Shown piece by piece: positions 32,391 through 39,359 of a DNA stretch of 42,083 nt. The translations under genes were made by a program, and so were the position numbers. The first letter of the stretch is position 1, and the number at the start of each line of letters is the position of its first letter. The notes beneath the pieces are model-generated. The model was not told the origin of the DNA. It ran no database searches and saw only the letters and a list, made by a program, of their open reading frames with translations. Source of the stretch: a virus; the IMG/VR virus record IMGVR_UViG_3300037258_001228, positions 1-42,083 of that record. The stretch is one strand, 5' to 3'.

Positions 32391-32873
32391 GTGCGCCATA
32401 TGAAAATACCTAACAAATGGGCCATGAAATATAACGCCAAATACCGCGCGGAGCATGAGGGAGAAGCCAGGGAAAAGCTCCTGAAGTTGCGCGCGTTCCA
32501 TCGCTCCAAGCTGAGGGTTTTACAGCGTGCCATTATACGGCGCTTTGCGGAGGTGACCGGTCCATCACTAGGCCTGCCAGGATGGATTCTAATCGGCTAT
32601 CCGAGTGCAATACAGGTTCGAACGTGGCTTGGTTCGAACATGGCCCGCAAGCTTGGGGTCCAAGAATACCTCCCGACTCTCTTTTTGCCTCTGATTAGCT
32701 TCGAACGTGCCCACTCCTGTTTGTGGCTTCATTTGATGCCTACTTCGAACGTGCGCCGCACTGAGCGCACAGTGGCAAGCGCGCTTCGAACAATGGGCCA
32801 TGAGGCAATCGAGGTTCGAACAATAGCGGAGGCAGAGGCCGCTATCATCAACTACATGCGCGGTCCGGACTAG
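32391..32873 (+). CDS. Basic protein encoded across TTCGAAC repeats
   Basis: A 160-residue basic protein. GTG32391 follows AAAGGAG at ideal spacing (5 bases), better than the in-frame ATG32400. Residues about 25-55 are a basic helix (KLLKLRAFHRSKLRVLQRAI); the C-terminal ~40 residues (VRRTERTVASALRTMGHEAIEVRTIAE) could form a small domain. Six TTCGAAC heptamers occur within its last 260 bases in different reading frames. The strand differs from all neighbours, and it converges on the 32870 gene (4-base overlap). Function unknown; a DNA-binding or replication role is possible. Confidence 0.65.
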   Translation: MRHMKIPNKWAMKYNAKYRAEHEGEAREKLLKLRAFHRSKLRVLQRAIIRRFAEVTGPSLGLPGWILIGYPSAIQVRTWLGSNMARKLGVQEYLPTLFLPLISFERAHSCLWLHLMPTSNVRRTERTVASALRTMGHEAIEVRTIAEAEAAIINYMRGPD

Positions 32874-33312
32874 ATGCTATAGCTCGAACGTAGGGCGTCA
32901 TTTATGAGACGCGAAACCATGGGCCCGGCTACTTTCAAGATGCGCCCGCGCGCTTCGGATTCGGGAGCCGCATAGCCGTAGGCCGTTCCATAGGCCTCCA
33001 GGAGCTGCGCCGCGATGCGAGTCCCTATCTCGGATTCGAACACTGCGGCTCGAACATGAGGCTCAGGCTGCGGCATCGCCTCGAACAATGCTCACGATCT
33101 GGTACTTGAGAATAGCCAGCTCGGATTCCGAGTTCGAACGCGCCTCGCGAACCATGAAGAGCATCTTGGCCGGGGTCTCATTGATGTCGTGGACCTTGAA
33201 GTCGAACACGCCGTCCTCGATTGTATCCCCGATTCGAACATAGCGTGCGCACATCCGCTGGCGCCCAGGAGGGGGGTCAAGGGGGAGTGGGTCGTGGCGC
33301 GGGACCTCGAAC
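32617..33312. repeat. Array of TCGAAC heptamers
   Basis: About fourteen sites of the form (T/C/G)TCGAAC(A/G) lie here in one orientation: at 32617, 32633, 32700, 32744, 32785, 32815, 32883, 33035, 33049, 33080, 33133, 33201, 33233 and 33306. The rest of the window has only about seven TCGAAC. They occur in several reading frames and inside three genes on both strands, so the DNA itself, rather than the proteins, seems conserved. Candidate iteron-type origin or distributed protein-binding sites. Confidence 0.75.
32870..33076 (-). CDS. Small hypothetical protein
   Basis: A 68-residue protein (QPEPHVRAAVFESEIGTRIA) of unknown role. ATG33076 is preceded by GAGG; a TTG at 33088 would add four residues. 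The gene contains four of the TCGAAC sites. The overlaps are 14 bases with the 33063 gene and 4 with the convergent 32391 gene. Confidence 0.6.
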   Translation of the reverse strand: MPQPEPHVRAAVFESEIGTRIAAQLLEAYGTAYGYAAPESEARGRILKVAGPMVSRLINDALRSSYSI

Positions 33313-33500
33313 GTGATCCTGCCTGCGCCTTCGCCGTCCAGGAGAAGCGTGGCCGGGTCATGCTCGCCTCCGACGTAGCAGGATTTGACTCCGTGGCCTC
33401 TGATCCGATGACAAGCCGTATAGATGGCCTCGCCTGCACTCCAGGCGTCGATGTCGAGCAGGACGCCCGTGTCCATGGTGACGTGATAGGTCTGCTTCAT
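33063..33500 (-). CDS. Hypothetical protein
   Basis: A 145-residue protein with strands and a short Pro-rich loop (DPLPLDPPPGRQR). The final 35 residues are helical (SESELAILKYQIVSIV). Overlaps the previous stop by four bases. No family recognised. It carries five TCGAAC sites. Confidence 0.65.
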   Translation of the reverse strand: MKQTYHVTMDTGVLLDIDAWSAGEAIYTACHRIRGHGVKSCYVGGEHDPATLLLDGEGAGRITFEVPRHDPLPLDPPPGRQRMCARYVRIGDTIEDGVFDFKVHDINETPAKMLFMVREARSNSESELAILKYQIVSIVRGDAAA

Positions 33501-34033
33501 CCCAGGGCGATGGCGTTGATTTTTTCCTTCAGGCCCTTTCTCTGGGCCATGAGGTCATTGTAACGTTCCATCGGGGCGCCGGGTTGGGGCACGACCTTCA
33601 TGGACGAGCCTGCGGGAAAGAGTATGTCATTCAGCGCGTCCTCGACCTGCTTCACCTGGGTCTGCAGCGCGAAGAGGGAAGCCGAGCCCTGGCGCGTCCT
33701 CTGATCGCTGCCCGTTTTCTGGCGCCTATCCCAGAGACGGCAGGCCGCGCGCCAGTCCTTCATGCGGCTCTTGGAGCTGCCCACGATCCAGCCGACCATG
33801 TCGTAGTGATCGAGGAAGTCCTGCGGGTTCACGCGACTGCCCAGCTCCTGGAAATATTGCGTCACCTGCGCCAAGGTCGGAGGAATGCCGTTGACCGCGT
33901 CCGGCTTCACGCGGATGAACGCATCATAGCTGCCGGCGATGATGAGTTCAGGCTCGACGTTGCCCAGCTCCACGAGCTGAGGATACTTGCCGCAGAGCGC
34001 GGCCCAGCAACGGGAGCTGAAATTAGGAGGCAT
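33497..34033 (-). CDS. Replication-associated protein (DnaT/loader-like motif)
   Basis: A 178-residue protein. The segment VNPQDFLDHYDMVGWIVG followed by SRMKDWRAACRLWDRR (about 75-110) is the F-x-x-x-Y-x-x-x-G-W...MxDWRAAxRxW pattern found at the C-terminus of phage replication initiators and helicase loaders. The remainder is helical. It lies next to the nuclease and other early genes, so loading of the host replicative helicase is a reasonable inference. Confidence 0.65.
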   Translation of the reverse strand: MPPNFSSRCWAALCGKYPQLVELGNVEPELIIAGSYDAFIRVKPDAVNGIPPTLAQVTQYFQELGSRVNPQDFLDHYDMVGWIVGSSKSRMKDWRAACRLWDRRQKTGSDQRTRQGSASLFALQTQVKQVEDALNDILFPAGSSMKVVPQPGAPMERYNDLMAQRKGLKEKINAIALG

Positions 34034-34109
34034 GGATCACGTCCTTGTACGCTTCGATGAAGAGCGCCTTGGGGTCGTTCTCATTGTAATAGACGCGGTC
34101 ATGTGGCAT
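34023..34109 (-). CDS. 28-residue microprotein
   Basis: Codes MPHDRVYYNENDPKALFIEA and eight more residues. GAAAGGACG sits right before the ATG, one of the best Shine-Dalgarno sequences in the window. It starts inside the end of the nuclease gene and its stop overlaps the start of the 34033 gene by 11 bases. The YNENDPKA segment looks like the first residues of phage DNA cytosine methyltransferases, so it may be a remnant of one. Confidence 0.6.
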   Translation of the reverse strand: MPHDRVYYNENDPKALFIEAYKDVIHAS

Positions 34110-34917
34110 CGTCCTTTCTCCCGGGCGTACAGCCCTTGATATAGCTCCAGAGGCCGCAGGCGTGCGCGAAGGCCCGGAAGTGGCCAGCGTCCCTAGGCCA
34201 TTCTTTGGGGCCGCAGAAGGGCATATTCCTGCCGATGACCAGAGAGAAGAGCCGGTGATTGGCCGGCGTCCAGAACTGCAACGCCTCGCACTGGGCGTAG
34301 GCCGCGAGCTGCATCGGCCATTCGTCATAGAACTTGCCCTGAGGGACGCCGTTCTTCGTCTCGGTAATCTCCTGGGTCTTCAAGTCGATGATCGCATATC
34401 CGCCTTCCTTCAGTTCCACGAATGCGTCCAGGCGCCCGGCGTAGTAGTAGGCCGGGTTCGCAACCACCTTCTCGCTGTAGATCGTGCGCGCGACATTGGC
34501 GTCAGCCCAGCGCATGAAGGGCAGGAGGAGGTTCACCTGCTTGGGCAACTCGGGCGCCTTGGCGTTGACCAGGTACTCTGCTGCTAGGTCGTGGATCGCC
34601 GTCCCAGCCGAGGCCGCGTCAGAGACCTGGGCTTCGCTGTCGGCAAGTGCCCGGTGAGCGAAATCGTGATCGGTTTCATCTGGCCTTCGTGGGAGAGTGA
34701 GAGCTGCAAGGATGCCTTGTTCGACCTGCCAGTTGACGAGACCGGGCTTTCCCAAAACCGACAATACGTTGGTGACTGAACGCAGAGCACCCACCTTAGT
34801 GGCGTCCGTGATCCGCGCAGGCCGAAGACCCTTACCGTCAGCCCGGGGAACGTCGTAGAAGGGAGTTCCATCGGGCATGTACCAGTGCGTGGCGCGCTCT
34901 TTGCGGGCGATGAGCAT
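34099..34917 (-). CDS. PD-(D/E)XK nuclease, RecB/Cas4-like
   Basis: A 272-residue nuclease. GTAIHDLAAEYL (105-116, with H109), YSEKVV with E149, GRLDAFVEL with D163, and YAIIDLKTQE with D178 and K180 give the metal-binding and catalytic pattern, followed by QLAAYA (203-208). This family processes DNA ends in recombination or replication. ATG34917 was chosen; the long upstream extension overlaps the preceding gene. It is in the early gene block. Confidence 0.9.
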   Translation of the reverse strand: MLIARKERATHWYMPDGTPFYDVPRADGKGLRPARITDATKVGALRSVTNVLSVLGKPGLVNWQVEQGILAALTLPRRPDETDHDFAHRALADSEAQVSDAASAGTAIHDLAAEYLVNAKAPELPKQVNLLLPFMRWADANVARTIYSEKVVANPAYYYAGRLDAFVELKEGGYAIIDLKTQEITETKNGVPQGKFYDEWPMQLAAYAQCEALQFWTPANHRLFSLVIGRNMPFCGPKEWPRDAGHFRAFAHACGLWSYIKGCTPGRKDDAT

Positions 34918-34921
34918 GACT

Positions 34922-35146
34922 TCACCAGAATTTGGCTGAGAAGTGAAGGACGATGCAGGTCCCGGCGACGACGTAGGCCACGAAGAAGACAAGGAGGGCC
35001 CAGCACGCCGGGCTCAGGCCCGTGTCCTCTGCGCGCTCCTCTTCATGTTCGCGACAATCCTGATAGCCGTAGTCGGCCGTGTAGCCCGAGCTGCAGCTCG
35101 TGGTTATGCCCGCGATGGGCGCGGGGGTCTTTTTGCGTGCGCTCAT
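34922..35146 (-). CDS. Small C-terminally anchored membrane protein
   Basis: A 74-residue protein with a hydrophilic N-terminus (several Cys, GYTADYGYQDC) and a membrane segment at about 48-67 (ALLVFFVAYVVAGTCIVLHF). Preceded by the 35149 stop at 2 bases. Unknown function. Confidence 0.6.
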   Translation of the reverse strand: MSARKKTPAPIAGITTSCSSGYTADYGYQDCREHEEERAEDTGLSPACWALLVFFVAYVVAGTCIVLHFSAKFW

Positions 35147-35148
35147 GG

Positions 35149-35628
35149 TCAGAAGCTCGCGATGGTGACCACCGTCATGACGAGGTCCCTAATCTTGATC
35201 GGCTCCAGGAACACGTCCTTGCCGGCCCGCTCCGAGGCCTTCTTGTCGCGCAGCGTCTTCCTGAACGTATTGTGGTCGTCCAGGAGCTGCTTCACGGGGA
35301 TGCCGAAGTACAGCTCCTGATCCGTGAGGTCGGTCAGCTCCTCTTTGCCTGTATGGAGGACAGACTTTTCAAGCGGGACGTTCTCGTCCTTGTCGGCGAT
35401 GTAGACGCGGATGATTCTGCGGGTTGTTGCGGGCATAGTTGATTCAGATTCGTGGGTTGATTCAAATCCTGTGGCGCGCAGGAGGGTCTGAGCCTGCGGG
35501 CTCCAGCTTACCTGCGTGTTGGTGAAGTTCGGGCTTCCGTTGCTGATTGTCTGCTGCGAGAAGTCATTCGAGAGGCTGTAGGTCGCGGCGTTGTACGCGC
35601 TCGCGCACATGACCGGCATGTCAATCAT
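35149..35628 (-). CDS. Early hypothetical protein, possible fusion
   Basis: A 159-residue protein. Residues 65-159 (MPATTRRIIRVYIADKDENV ... DLTDQELYFGI ... ASERAGKDVFLEP) form a conserved ~95-residue unit I have seen as a stand-alone early phage protein. The first 64 residues (Asn/Ser/Thr-rich) look unrelated, so either a fusion or an alternative start at ATG35436 is possible. The start at 35628 overlaps nothing and follows the previous gene's stop closely. Confidence 0.6.
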   Translation of the reverse strand: MIDMPVMCASAYNAATYSLSNDFSQQTISNGSPNFTNTQVSWSPQAQTLLRATGFESTHESESTMPATTRRIIRVYIADKDENVPLEKSVLHTGKEELTDLTDQELYFGIPVKQLLDDHNTFRKTLRDKKASERAGKDVFLEPIKIRDLVMTVVTIASF

Positions 35629-35629
35629 G

Positions 35630-36112
35630 TCAGAAAGGCTCGTCGTCCTCCGCAGCCGAGGCTGCGCCCTCTTCGGGCTTTCCGATGAACGCCCCAATGT
35701 GCTTGGGGTCGTCGGCGTGGCTGCGAACATTCGCGGCCCGCGCAGCGGCTGCAGCGTTGGCGAGCATGGACGCTGCGCCAGGCTGAATCTGAACCTTGGG
35801 CGCCCGCACACGGATTCCCCCGGTCAGCTTCGTGCCAAAGCGCACGTTCGGATCGTCGTAGAGGACCACCTTGTGGCCCTCCCAGTGGTCGTCATCGCGG
35901 TTGCCCGTGATGGAGGCGATGGCCTCGCGGTTCGTATCGTTCCCAACAAGGGGCTTCTCCAGCTCCTTGAAGTAGATGCAACGCTTGATGTCTGCCTTAT
36001 CGCCTTCCTTGGCGACGTTCACGTCCTCGCAGTGGTCGATGGTGACCAGTTGCGGGCGCGCAACGTCCGTGCGCTTCAGATACGAGCTTTTCTTCAGGTC
36101 GTCGATGTTCAT
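35630..36112 (-). CDS. Early replication-associated hypothetical protein
   Basis: A 160-residue protein. KPLVGNDTNREAIASITGNRDD ... WEGHKVVLYDDPNVRFG ... GGIRVRAP (about 53-105) is a widely spread pattern of unnamed phage proteins usually found near single-strand-binding and nuclease genes. The tail is Ala-rich and acidic (EDDEPF end), like the tails of SSB proteins. The ATG overlaps the previous gene's stop by four bases. Confidence 0.75.
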   Translation of the reverse strand: MNIDDLKKSSYLKRTDVARPQLVTIDHCEDVNVAKEGDKADIKRCIYFKELEKPLVGNDTNREAIASITGNRDDDHWEGHKVVLYDDPNVRFGTKLTGGIRVRAPKVQIQPGAASMLANAAAAARAANVRSHADDPKHIGAFIGKPEEGAASAAEDDEPF

Positions 36113-36375
36113 GGATGAGAGAGGCGGGTGTTGAGGGCGTGCTTGGCGATGGCGTTCTCCAGCTCCAGGCGCCGGTACTTGCCCTTGACGTAAGGACGCA
36201 CGCCGAGTTCAGGCAGGAGCCGGTAAAGAGCGGAGATGGACCTGCAACCCGTCAGGTACATGGCCTCCTTGACTGTAACGATGGCAGCGGGAGGGCCCCC
36301 GATCAGCCGGTCCAGCTTCGCCTCGATGCGCTCCAGGCGCACGGCGACGGGTTCAGCTTGGGGGGCCTGCACCAT
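36109..36375 (-). CDS. HTH DNA-binding protein, MerR/excisionase-like
   Basis: An 88-residue protein. VTVKEAMYLTGCRSISALYRLLPELGV (about 33-59) reads as a winged helix-turn-helix seen in small phage DNA-binding proteins and excisionases, after a leucine-rich helix (LERIEAKLDRLIGG). It could be the recombination directionality factor for the integrase or an early regulator. Overlaps the 36112 gene by ATGA. Confidence 0.7.
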   Translation of the reverse strand: MVQAPQAEPVAVRLERIEAKLDRLIGGPPAAIVTVKEAMYLTGCRSISALYRLLPELGVRPYVKGKYRRLELENAIAKHALNTRLSHP

Positions 36376-36377
36376 GA

Positions 36378-36581
36378 CTACTTGAGCCTAGCGTTGACGA
36401 CTCCGCGCTTGTGCGAGACTTCCTTCTCGATGAGGGCCCGCACCATCTTCGTGAAGGTCCAGCCGTAGCGGTCGACTGCGCACTGGGCCCCAGCCCGCTT
36501 CAATTTCCTCGGGAGTCGGATGTTAGTCGGCTCGGGTTTCTCGCGGGCTGGCCGTGGCAACGGCGGGGAGAGAGTGTTCAT
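36378..36581 (-). CDS. Ribbon-helix-helix-like regulator
   Basis: A 67-residue protein with TNIRLPRKLKRAGAQCAV then KMVRALIEKEV (about 20-53), an Arc/MetJ-like strand plus two helices. It is the first gene of the early minus-strand operon, directly ahead of the divergent control region, so it likely binds there. ATG36581 was chosen; a TTGTGT-17-TATATC promoter ends 11 bases upstream, giving a near-leaderless transcript. Confidence 0.65.
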   Translation of the reverse strand: MNTLSPPLPRPAREKPEPTNIRLPRKLKRAGAQCAVDRYGWTFTKMVRALIEKEVSHKRGVVNARLK

Positions 36582-36683
36582 TGGGAGGCGGGATATACCC
36601 CATTGCGGGCAACAACACAATGTGGTGTTTGTGGCACCACGGATGTGCGCGCGACCTTGAACAAGCGAGGAAAAGATTAGTTA

Positions 36684-36701
36684 GGCGCCTACTGTGGCAC
36701 C
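36684..36701. promoter_or_regulatory. 18-bp operator-like site, proximal copy
   Basis: GGCGCC-TACTGT-GGCACC, matching 4063-4080 except for one base. It is the best candidate for the prophage repressor's binding site. Confidence 0.6.
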
Positions 36702-36733
36702 TCGTTTCCGAGCGAGGAGGCCTCGATTATACC

Positions 36734-36762
36734 GGCGCCAGTGTGGCGCCTAGCGCGGCGCC
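36734..36762. repeat. Triple GGCGCC cluster
   Basis: GGCGCC occurs at 36734, 36745 and 36757 with 5- and 6-base spacers, in the same arrangement as the operator sites nearby. Confidence 0.65.
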
Positions 36763-36897
36763 CGATATGGCACATCCTGTGTTGACATTGGCACCACATT
36801 TGCCTTTTTGCTCCTTGCCGCGACATGACGCCCATGCCAAGTTCAGGTTATAGACGCACTTATGCCGACCTCACGACGCTCCACGGGAGCACGAAAG

Positions 36898-37137
36898 ATG
36901 ACCGGAGACCTCTACGTCAGGGCCACGCTCAAGGAGAGAGAGGCCTGGGCTGTGGCCGCGAAGGAGGCCGGGCTCGTCCTGGCGCGCTGGATCACGCAAC
37001 ACCTCAACATGGAGTCCTCTAATGGGAAGGCTAAAGGGGTTCAAGCTCACGCCCGAGAGGCGGATGCAGTCCGCAGAGTATCTTCGCAAAGGCCGCGAGG
37101 CGCAAGAGGCCCGGATCGCCGCGATGACGCCGGCTGA
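36898..37137 (+). CDS. Small regulator-like protein with doubtful 3' end
   Basis: A 79-residue reading. Residues about 5-38 (DLYVRATLKEREAWAVAAKE, then LARWITQHLN) match the small strand-helix-helix pattern also seen in the 1366 gene. GGGAG precedes ATG36898 at good spacing; an ATG at 36862 lacks one. After about residue 45 the frame runs 116 bases into the 37022 gene with an unlikely composition, so the real end may be at the TAATG near 37020 if one base is missing here, or the overlap is real. Confidence 0.6.
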   Translation: MTGDLYVRATLKEREAWAVAAKEAGLVLARWITQHLNMESSNGKAKGVQAHAREADAVRRVSSQRPRGARGPDRRDDAG

Positions 37138-38107
37138 ACGTAACGCCTATTATTCTGAAATCAGCCGCAAGGGCACTCAAAGATTAAAGTCCAACCAAAC
37201 ATCCATCATGGCTGAAGCACAAGTCCTCACCCTCCACGCACCCGTCGAGAACATCTCTGAGGCCGTGGCAGATGCCAACAAGGCCACGCGAACGAATATT
37301 TTCTGGAGCCCTAGCGAGACGAAGACCGTCGCCTACTACACAGCTCAGGCCCTCCTCAAGATGAACGTGGGGATTGTCCCGGAGAAGGGAGACAGGCACG
37401 GGACGCAGCTCATGCTCGACTGCATCCGGCAAGCGCAGGTTGACCACCTACCCCGGGAAAGACGAAGGCTGGCCGTGAATTCGAGGAATGCGTTCAAGGA
37501 AATGTTCTGGGACTTCGTCGAGCGCGAGATGAAGGAGCAGCGAGCCGCCAAGAAAACGGAGAGCGTTACTGGGATCGCGACGCCTCCTCCAGCGGCTTCG
37601 GCTCCAGCTCCTATCCAGCACGCGACTACAGCCCCGGCTATCGCCCACAAAGCCACGCCCTCGGCGTTCGAGGAGATGATCGAAGAGCGCATCCGAGCGA
37701 TTACGACGCCTCTGGAGAATTTCGTCATCGAGGAGATTGCGCGTCTGGAACAGACCATCGACGATTTGAAGCTTCAGTTGGCACGGGGTTCCCATACCTC
37801 GGCGTACATGGCCCCCGAGAAGCCCAAGGCCCCCATCGTGGCCATTTTCGGGTGCCGCAAGGACCAGTTCGACTTCGTGGTTAAAGGCGCGGAGGAGGCC
37901 GGCCTGAAACTCGACCTGCGCCACTACGACCAGGACGCGCAGGGGGTGACCTTGGTCGCGGAGTGGGCTATCCACATGCGCTGGCAGCAACACGCGAACT
38001 GGGAGCGGATGAAGAAACTGGGCCTGCCGCAGGAGCGAATCGCATTCGTGCGTGGCGGGATCACCTCGGTCGTCGACCAGCTAAAGGCATGGTTCAAAAA
38101 TGAGTAA
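37022..38107 (+). CDS. DUF2325-like Rossmann-domain protein, copy 1
   Basis: A 361-residue protein. Residues 1-62 are basic and helical; 85-165 hold ETKTVAYYTAQALLKMN; a Pro/Ala-rich linker (180-220) and a coiled coil (220-260, EEIARLEQTIDDLKLQL) follow. The C-terminal 90 residues (VAIFGCRKDQFDFV ... LDLRHYDQD ... FVRGGITSVVDQLKAWF) resemble a DUF2325-type fold with a G-x-x-x-x-Q start and a final GG turn. The 39723 product shares this order. It may sense a nucleotide or assemble into a complex; the role is unknown. Confidence 0.65.
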   Translation: MGRLKGFKLTPERRMQSAEYLRKGREAQEARIAAMTPAERNAYYSEISRKGTQRLKSNQTSIMAEAQVLTLHAPVENISEAVADANKATRTNIFWSPSETKTVAYYTAQALLKMNVGIVPEKGDRHGTQLMLDCIRQAQVDHLPRERRRLAVNSRNAFKEMFWDFVEREMKEQRAAKKTESVTGIATPPPAASAPAPIQHATTAPAIAHKATPSAFEEMIEERIRAITTPLENFVIEEIARLEQTIDDLKLQLARGSHTSAYMAPEKPKAPIVAIFGCRKDQFDFVVKGAEEAGLKLDLRHYDQDAQGVTLVAEWAIHMRWQQHANWERMKKLGLPQERIAFVRGGITSVVDQLKAWFKNE

Positions 38108-38831
38108 AGGCTCCTCCAAGATGTTCGGGTTCACCCCTGTCGCCACGGGTCTCTCGGGGGAGGAGGTCATGAAGCAGATCGGCATCGATATTGAGGCCGC
38201 TCGCAAGGACGGCGTCGACATCGTGGCGCTCGCCAAGATTTTCGAGGACCCACAGGGCGCCTGCCGATCCCTCGTGAAGGACTTATTCCCCGACACCTCG
38301 AAGAGGAGTGACCCCGCAGCGACCATGTTCCTCTTCGAGGCCTCGCAGAAAATCCATGCGTGGAGGGACGCCAACATTCAGTGCCTCGTCATGGCCTATT
38401 CGGGCCTGAAGAAGTCAGCGGACGGGTTCGCCGCCTATGCTAAGAGGGCGCGCGAACTGACAGGCGAGGCGAAGGACGAACTTCTGGGGCAGGCCAAGGT
38501 CATTGCGGGGCTGCGGAACGATCTGCGCCTCGCCGGGGAACGCGCCGGGGTCTACTCCTCCGAGGACAAGCGCGCCCGGGAAGTGGCCGACGAACACGTC
38601 AAGAGCCTGAAGGCCGAGAAGGAGGGGATCATGCAGACGATGGAGGGCCAGATCACAGTCATTCGCTCGCAGGATGCCCAGATCGCGGGCCTTAAGCGGG
38701 CCCTGCGCGAGGCCGAGAGCCACGGGCAGACGGCGCTGGAGCGTCTCTCTGACAGGTTTCCGGTCCCGACCCCGTTCTTTGGCGCGATCATGGATGAGCT
38801 GCGCACGGCCCTGAAGTTCCTGACGCCATGA
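38100..38831 (+). CDS. Coiled-coil protein
   Basis: A 243-residue protein. The N-terminal 120 residues are helical (VMKQIGIDIEAARKDGVDIV), and about 125-215 form a long coiled coil (EHVKSLKAEKEGIMQTMEGQ). Its start overlaps the stop of the DUF2325-like gene by 8 bases, so it may be a partner of it. No enzyme motif. Confidence 0.65.
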   Translation: MSKGSSKMFGFTPVATGLSGEEVMKQIGIDIEAARKDGVDIVALAKIFEDPQGACRSLVKDLFPDTSKRSDPAATMFLFEASQKIHAWRDANIQCLVMAYSGLKKSADGFAAYAKRARELTGEAKDELLGQAKVIAGLRNDLRLAGERAGVYSSEDKRAREVADEHVKSLKAEKEGIMQTMEGQITVIRSQDAQIAGLKRALREAESHGQTALERLSDRFPVPTPFFGAIMDELRTALKFLTP

Positions 38832-39235
38832 AGGTGAAGCTCCTCGTCCGACTCCTCTGGAAGGAGAAGTGGATTTCGACGTTGGTCCTATCGGCCTGCG
38901 GCATGGCCGTGAACGCATTCACGGGGCTGATCTGGGCCTATTGCTTTGTCGTCTACTCGGTCAGCCTGTCTATGTATTGCCGCTCTATCAGGGCCCAGAG
39001 GGCGCGCCTAAAGGAGTTCCTGGCCGACAAGGTGCAGGTTGATTTCTTGCACAGCGAATGTCTCAAGCTACAGGCTCAGTGCGAGAAGGCCGATACAGCC
39101 TTCGACTTGGAGAAGCTCCATCAAACCATCCAGTGCCTCGGGGTCACTAGTAAGCGATACATCTACGAAGTCGAGAAACTAGAGGCCAAATGGGGGCCAA
39201 TGTTCGATGCGACTAAGGTGCCGAAGAAGGTATGA
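38828..39235 (+). CDS. Two-pass membrane protein with helical tail
   Basis: A 135-residue protein with two membrane segments (about 15-32 and 34-52, STLVLSACGMAVNAFTGLIW) and a coiled-coil cytoplasmic tail (about 53-120). ATGA overlap to the coiled-coil gene. It could be the membrane-bound part of a sensor/effector set encoded by this operon (inference). Confidence 0.65.
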   Translation: MKVKLLVRLLWKEKWISTLVLSACGMAVNAFTGLIWAYCFVVYSVSLSMYCRSIRAQRARLKEFLADKVQVDFLHSECLKLQAQCEKADTAFDLEKLHQTIQCLGVTSKRYIYEVEKLEAKWGPMFDATKVPKKV

Positions 39236-39359
39236 CGCTCCATTTTCAATTTCCTCGCGGGAAGGTCTGCAATGCTAGGTCCGGGGGAGGCTACAGGCGG
39301 GAGAGGTATGCGCCCGAGGGCCACCCGGAGCAGGGTTCCGAACCGCGAGGACCCGTTTA
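39236..39359 (+). other. 124-base gap with GC-rich structure
   Basis: No gene. The GC-rich stretch 39270-39350 has potential to fold (GGGGGAGG, GCCCGAGGGCC) but I could not match it to a known riboswitch or leader. It may hold a promoter or processing site for the genes after it. Confidence 0.4.

Larger units (their letters stand above)
36582..36897. promoter_or_regulatory. Divergent control region with operator repeats
   Basis: A 316-base gap between divergent operons without a gene. It holds GGCGCC/GGCACC motifs at 36630-36639, 36684-36701, 36734-36762 (three GGCGCC in 29 bases), near 36766, and 36787-36796. A minus-strand promoter TTGTGT (36620-36615)/TATATC (36597-36592) serves the 36581 gene. 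A TTGACA at 36782-36787 may serve the plus operon, though its -10 is poor and an operator site falls in the spacer. Confidence 0.7.

Noticed and set aside
32617-33312. CRISPR array
   Set aside because: TCGAAC units are only 6-7 bases with irregular spacing and lie in coding frames; no constant-length spacers or leader.
34023-34328. 101-codon minus frame starting at 34328
   Set aside because: Only the last 28 codons look coding; the rest is antiphase to the nuclease gene.
36782-36810. Strong sigma-70 promoter for the plus operon
   Set aside because: TTGACA is perfect but the -10 position reads TTTTTG; kept only as a weak candidate in the control region.
39236-39359. Riboswitch-like structured leader
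   Set aside because: GC-rich folding is possible but no known consensus could be matched.
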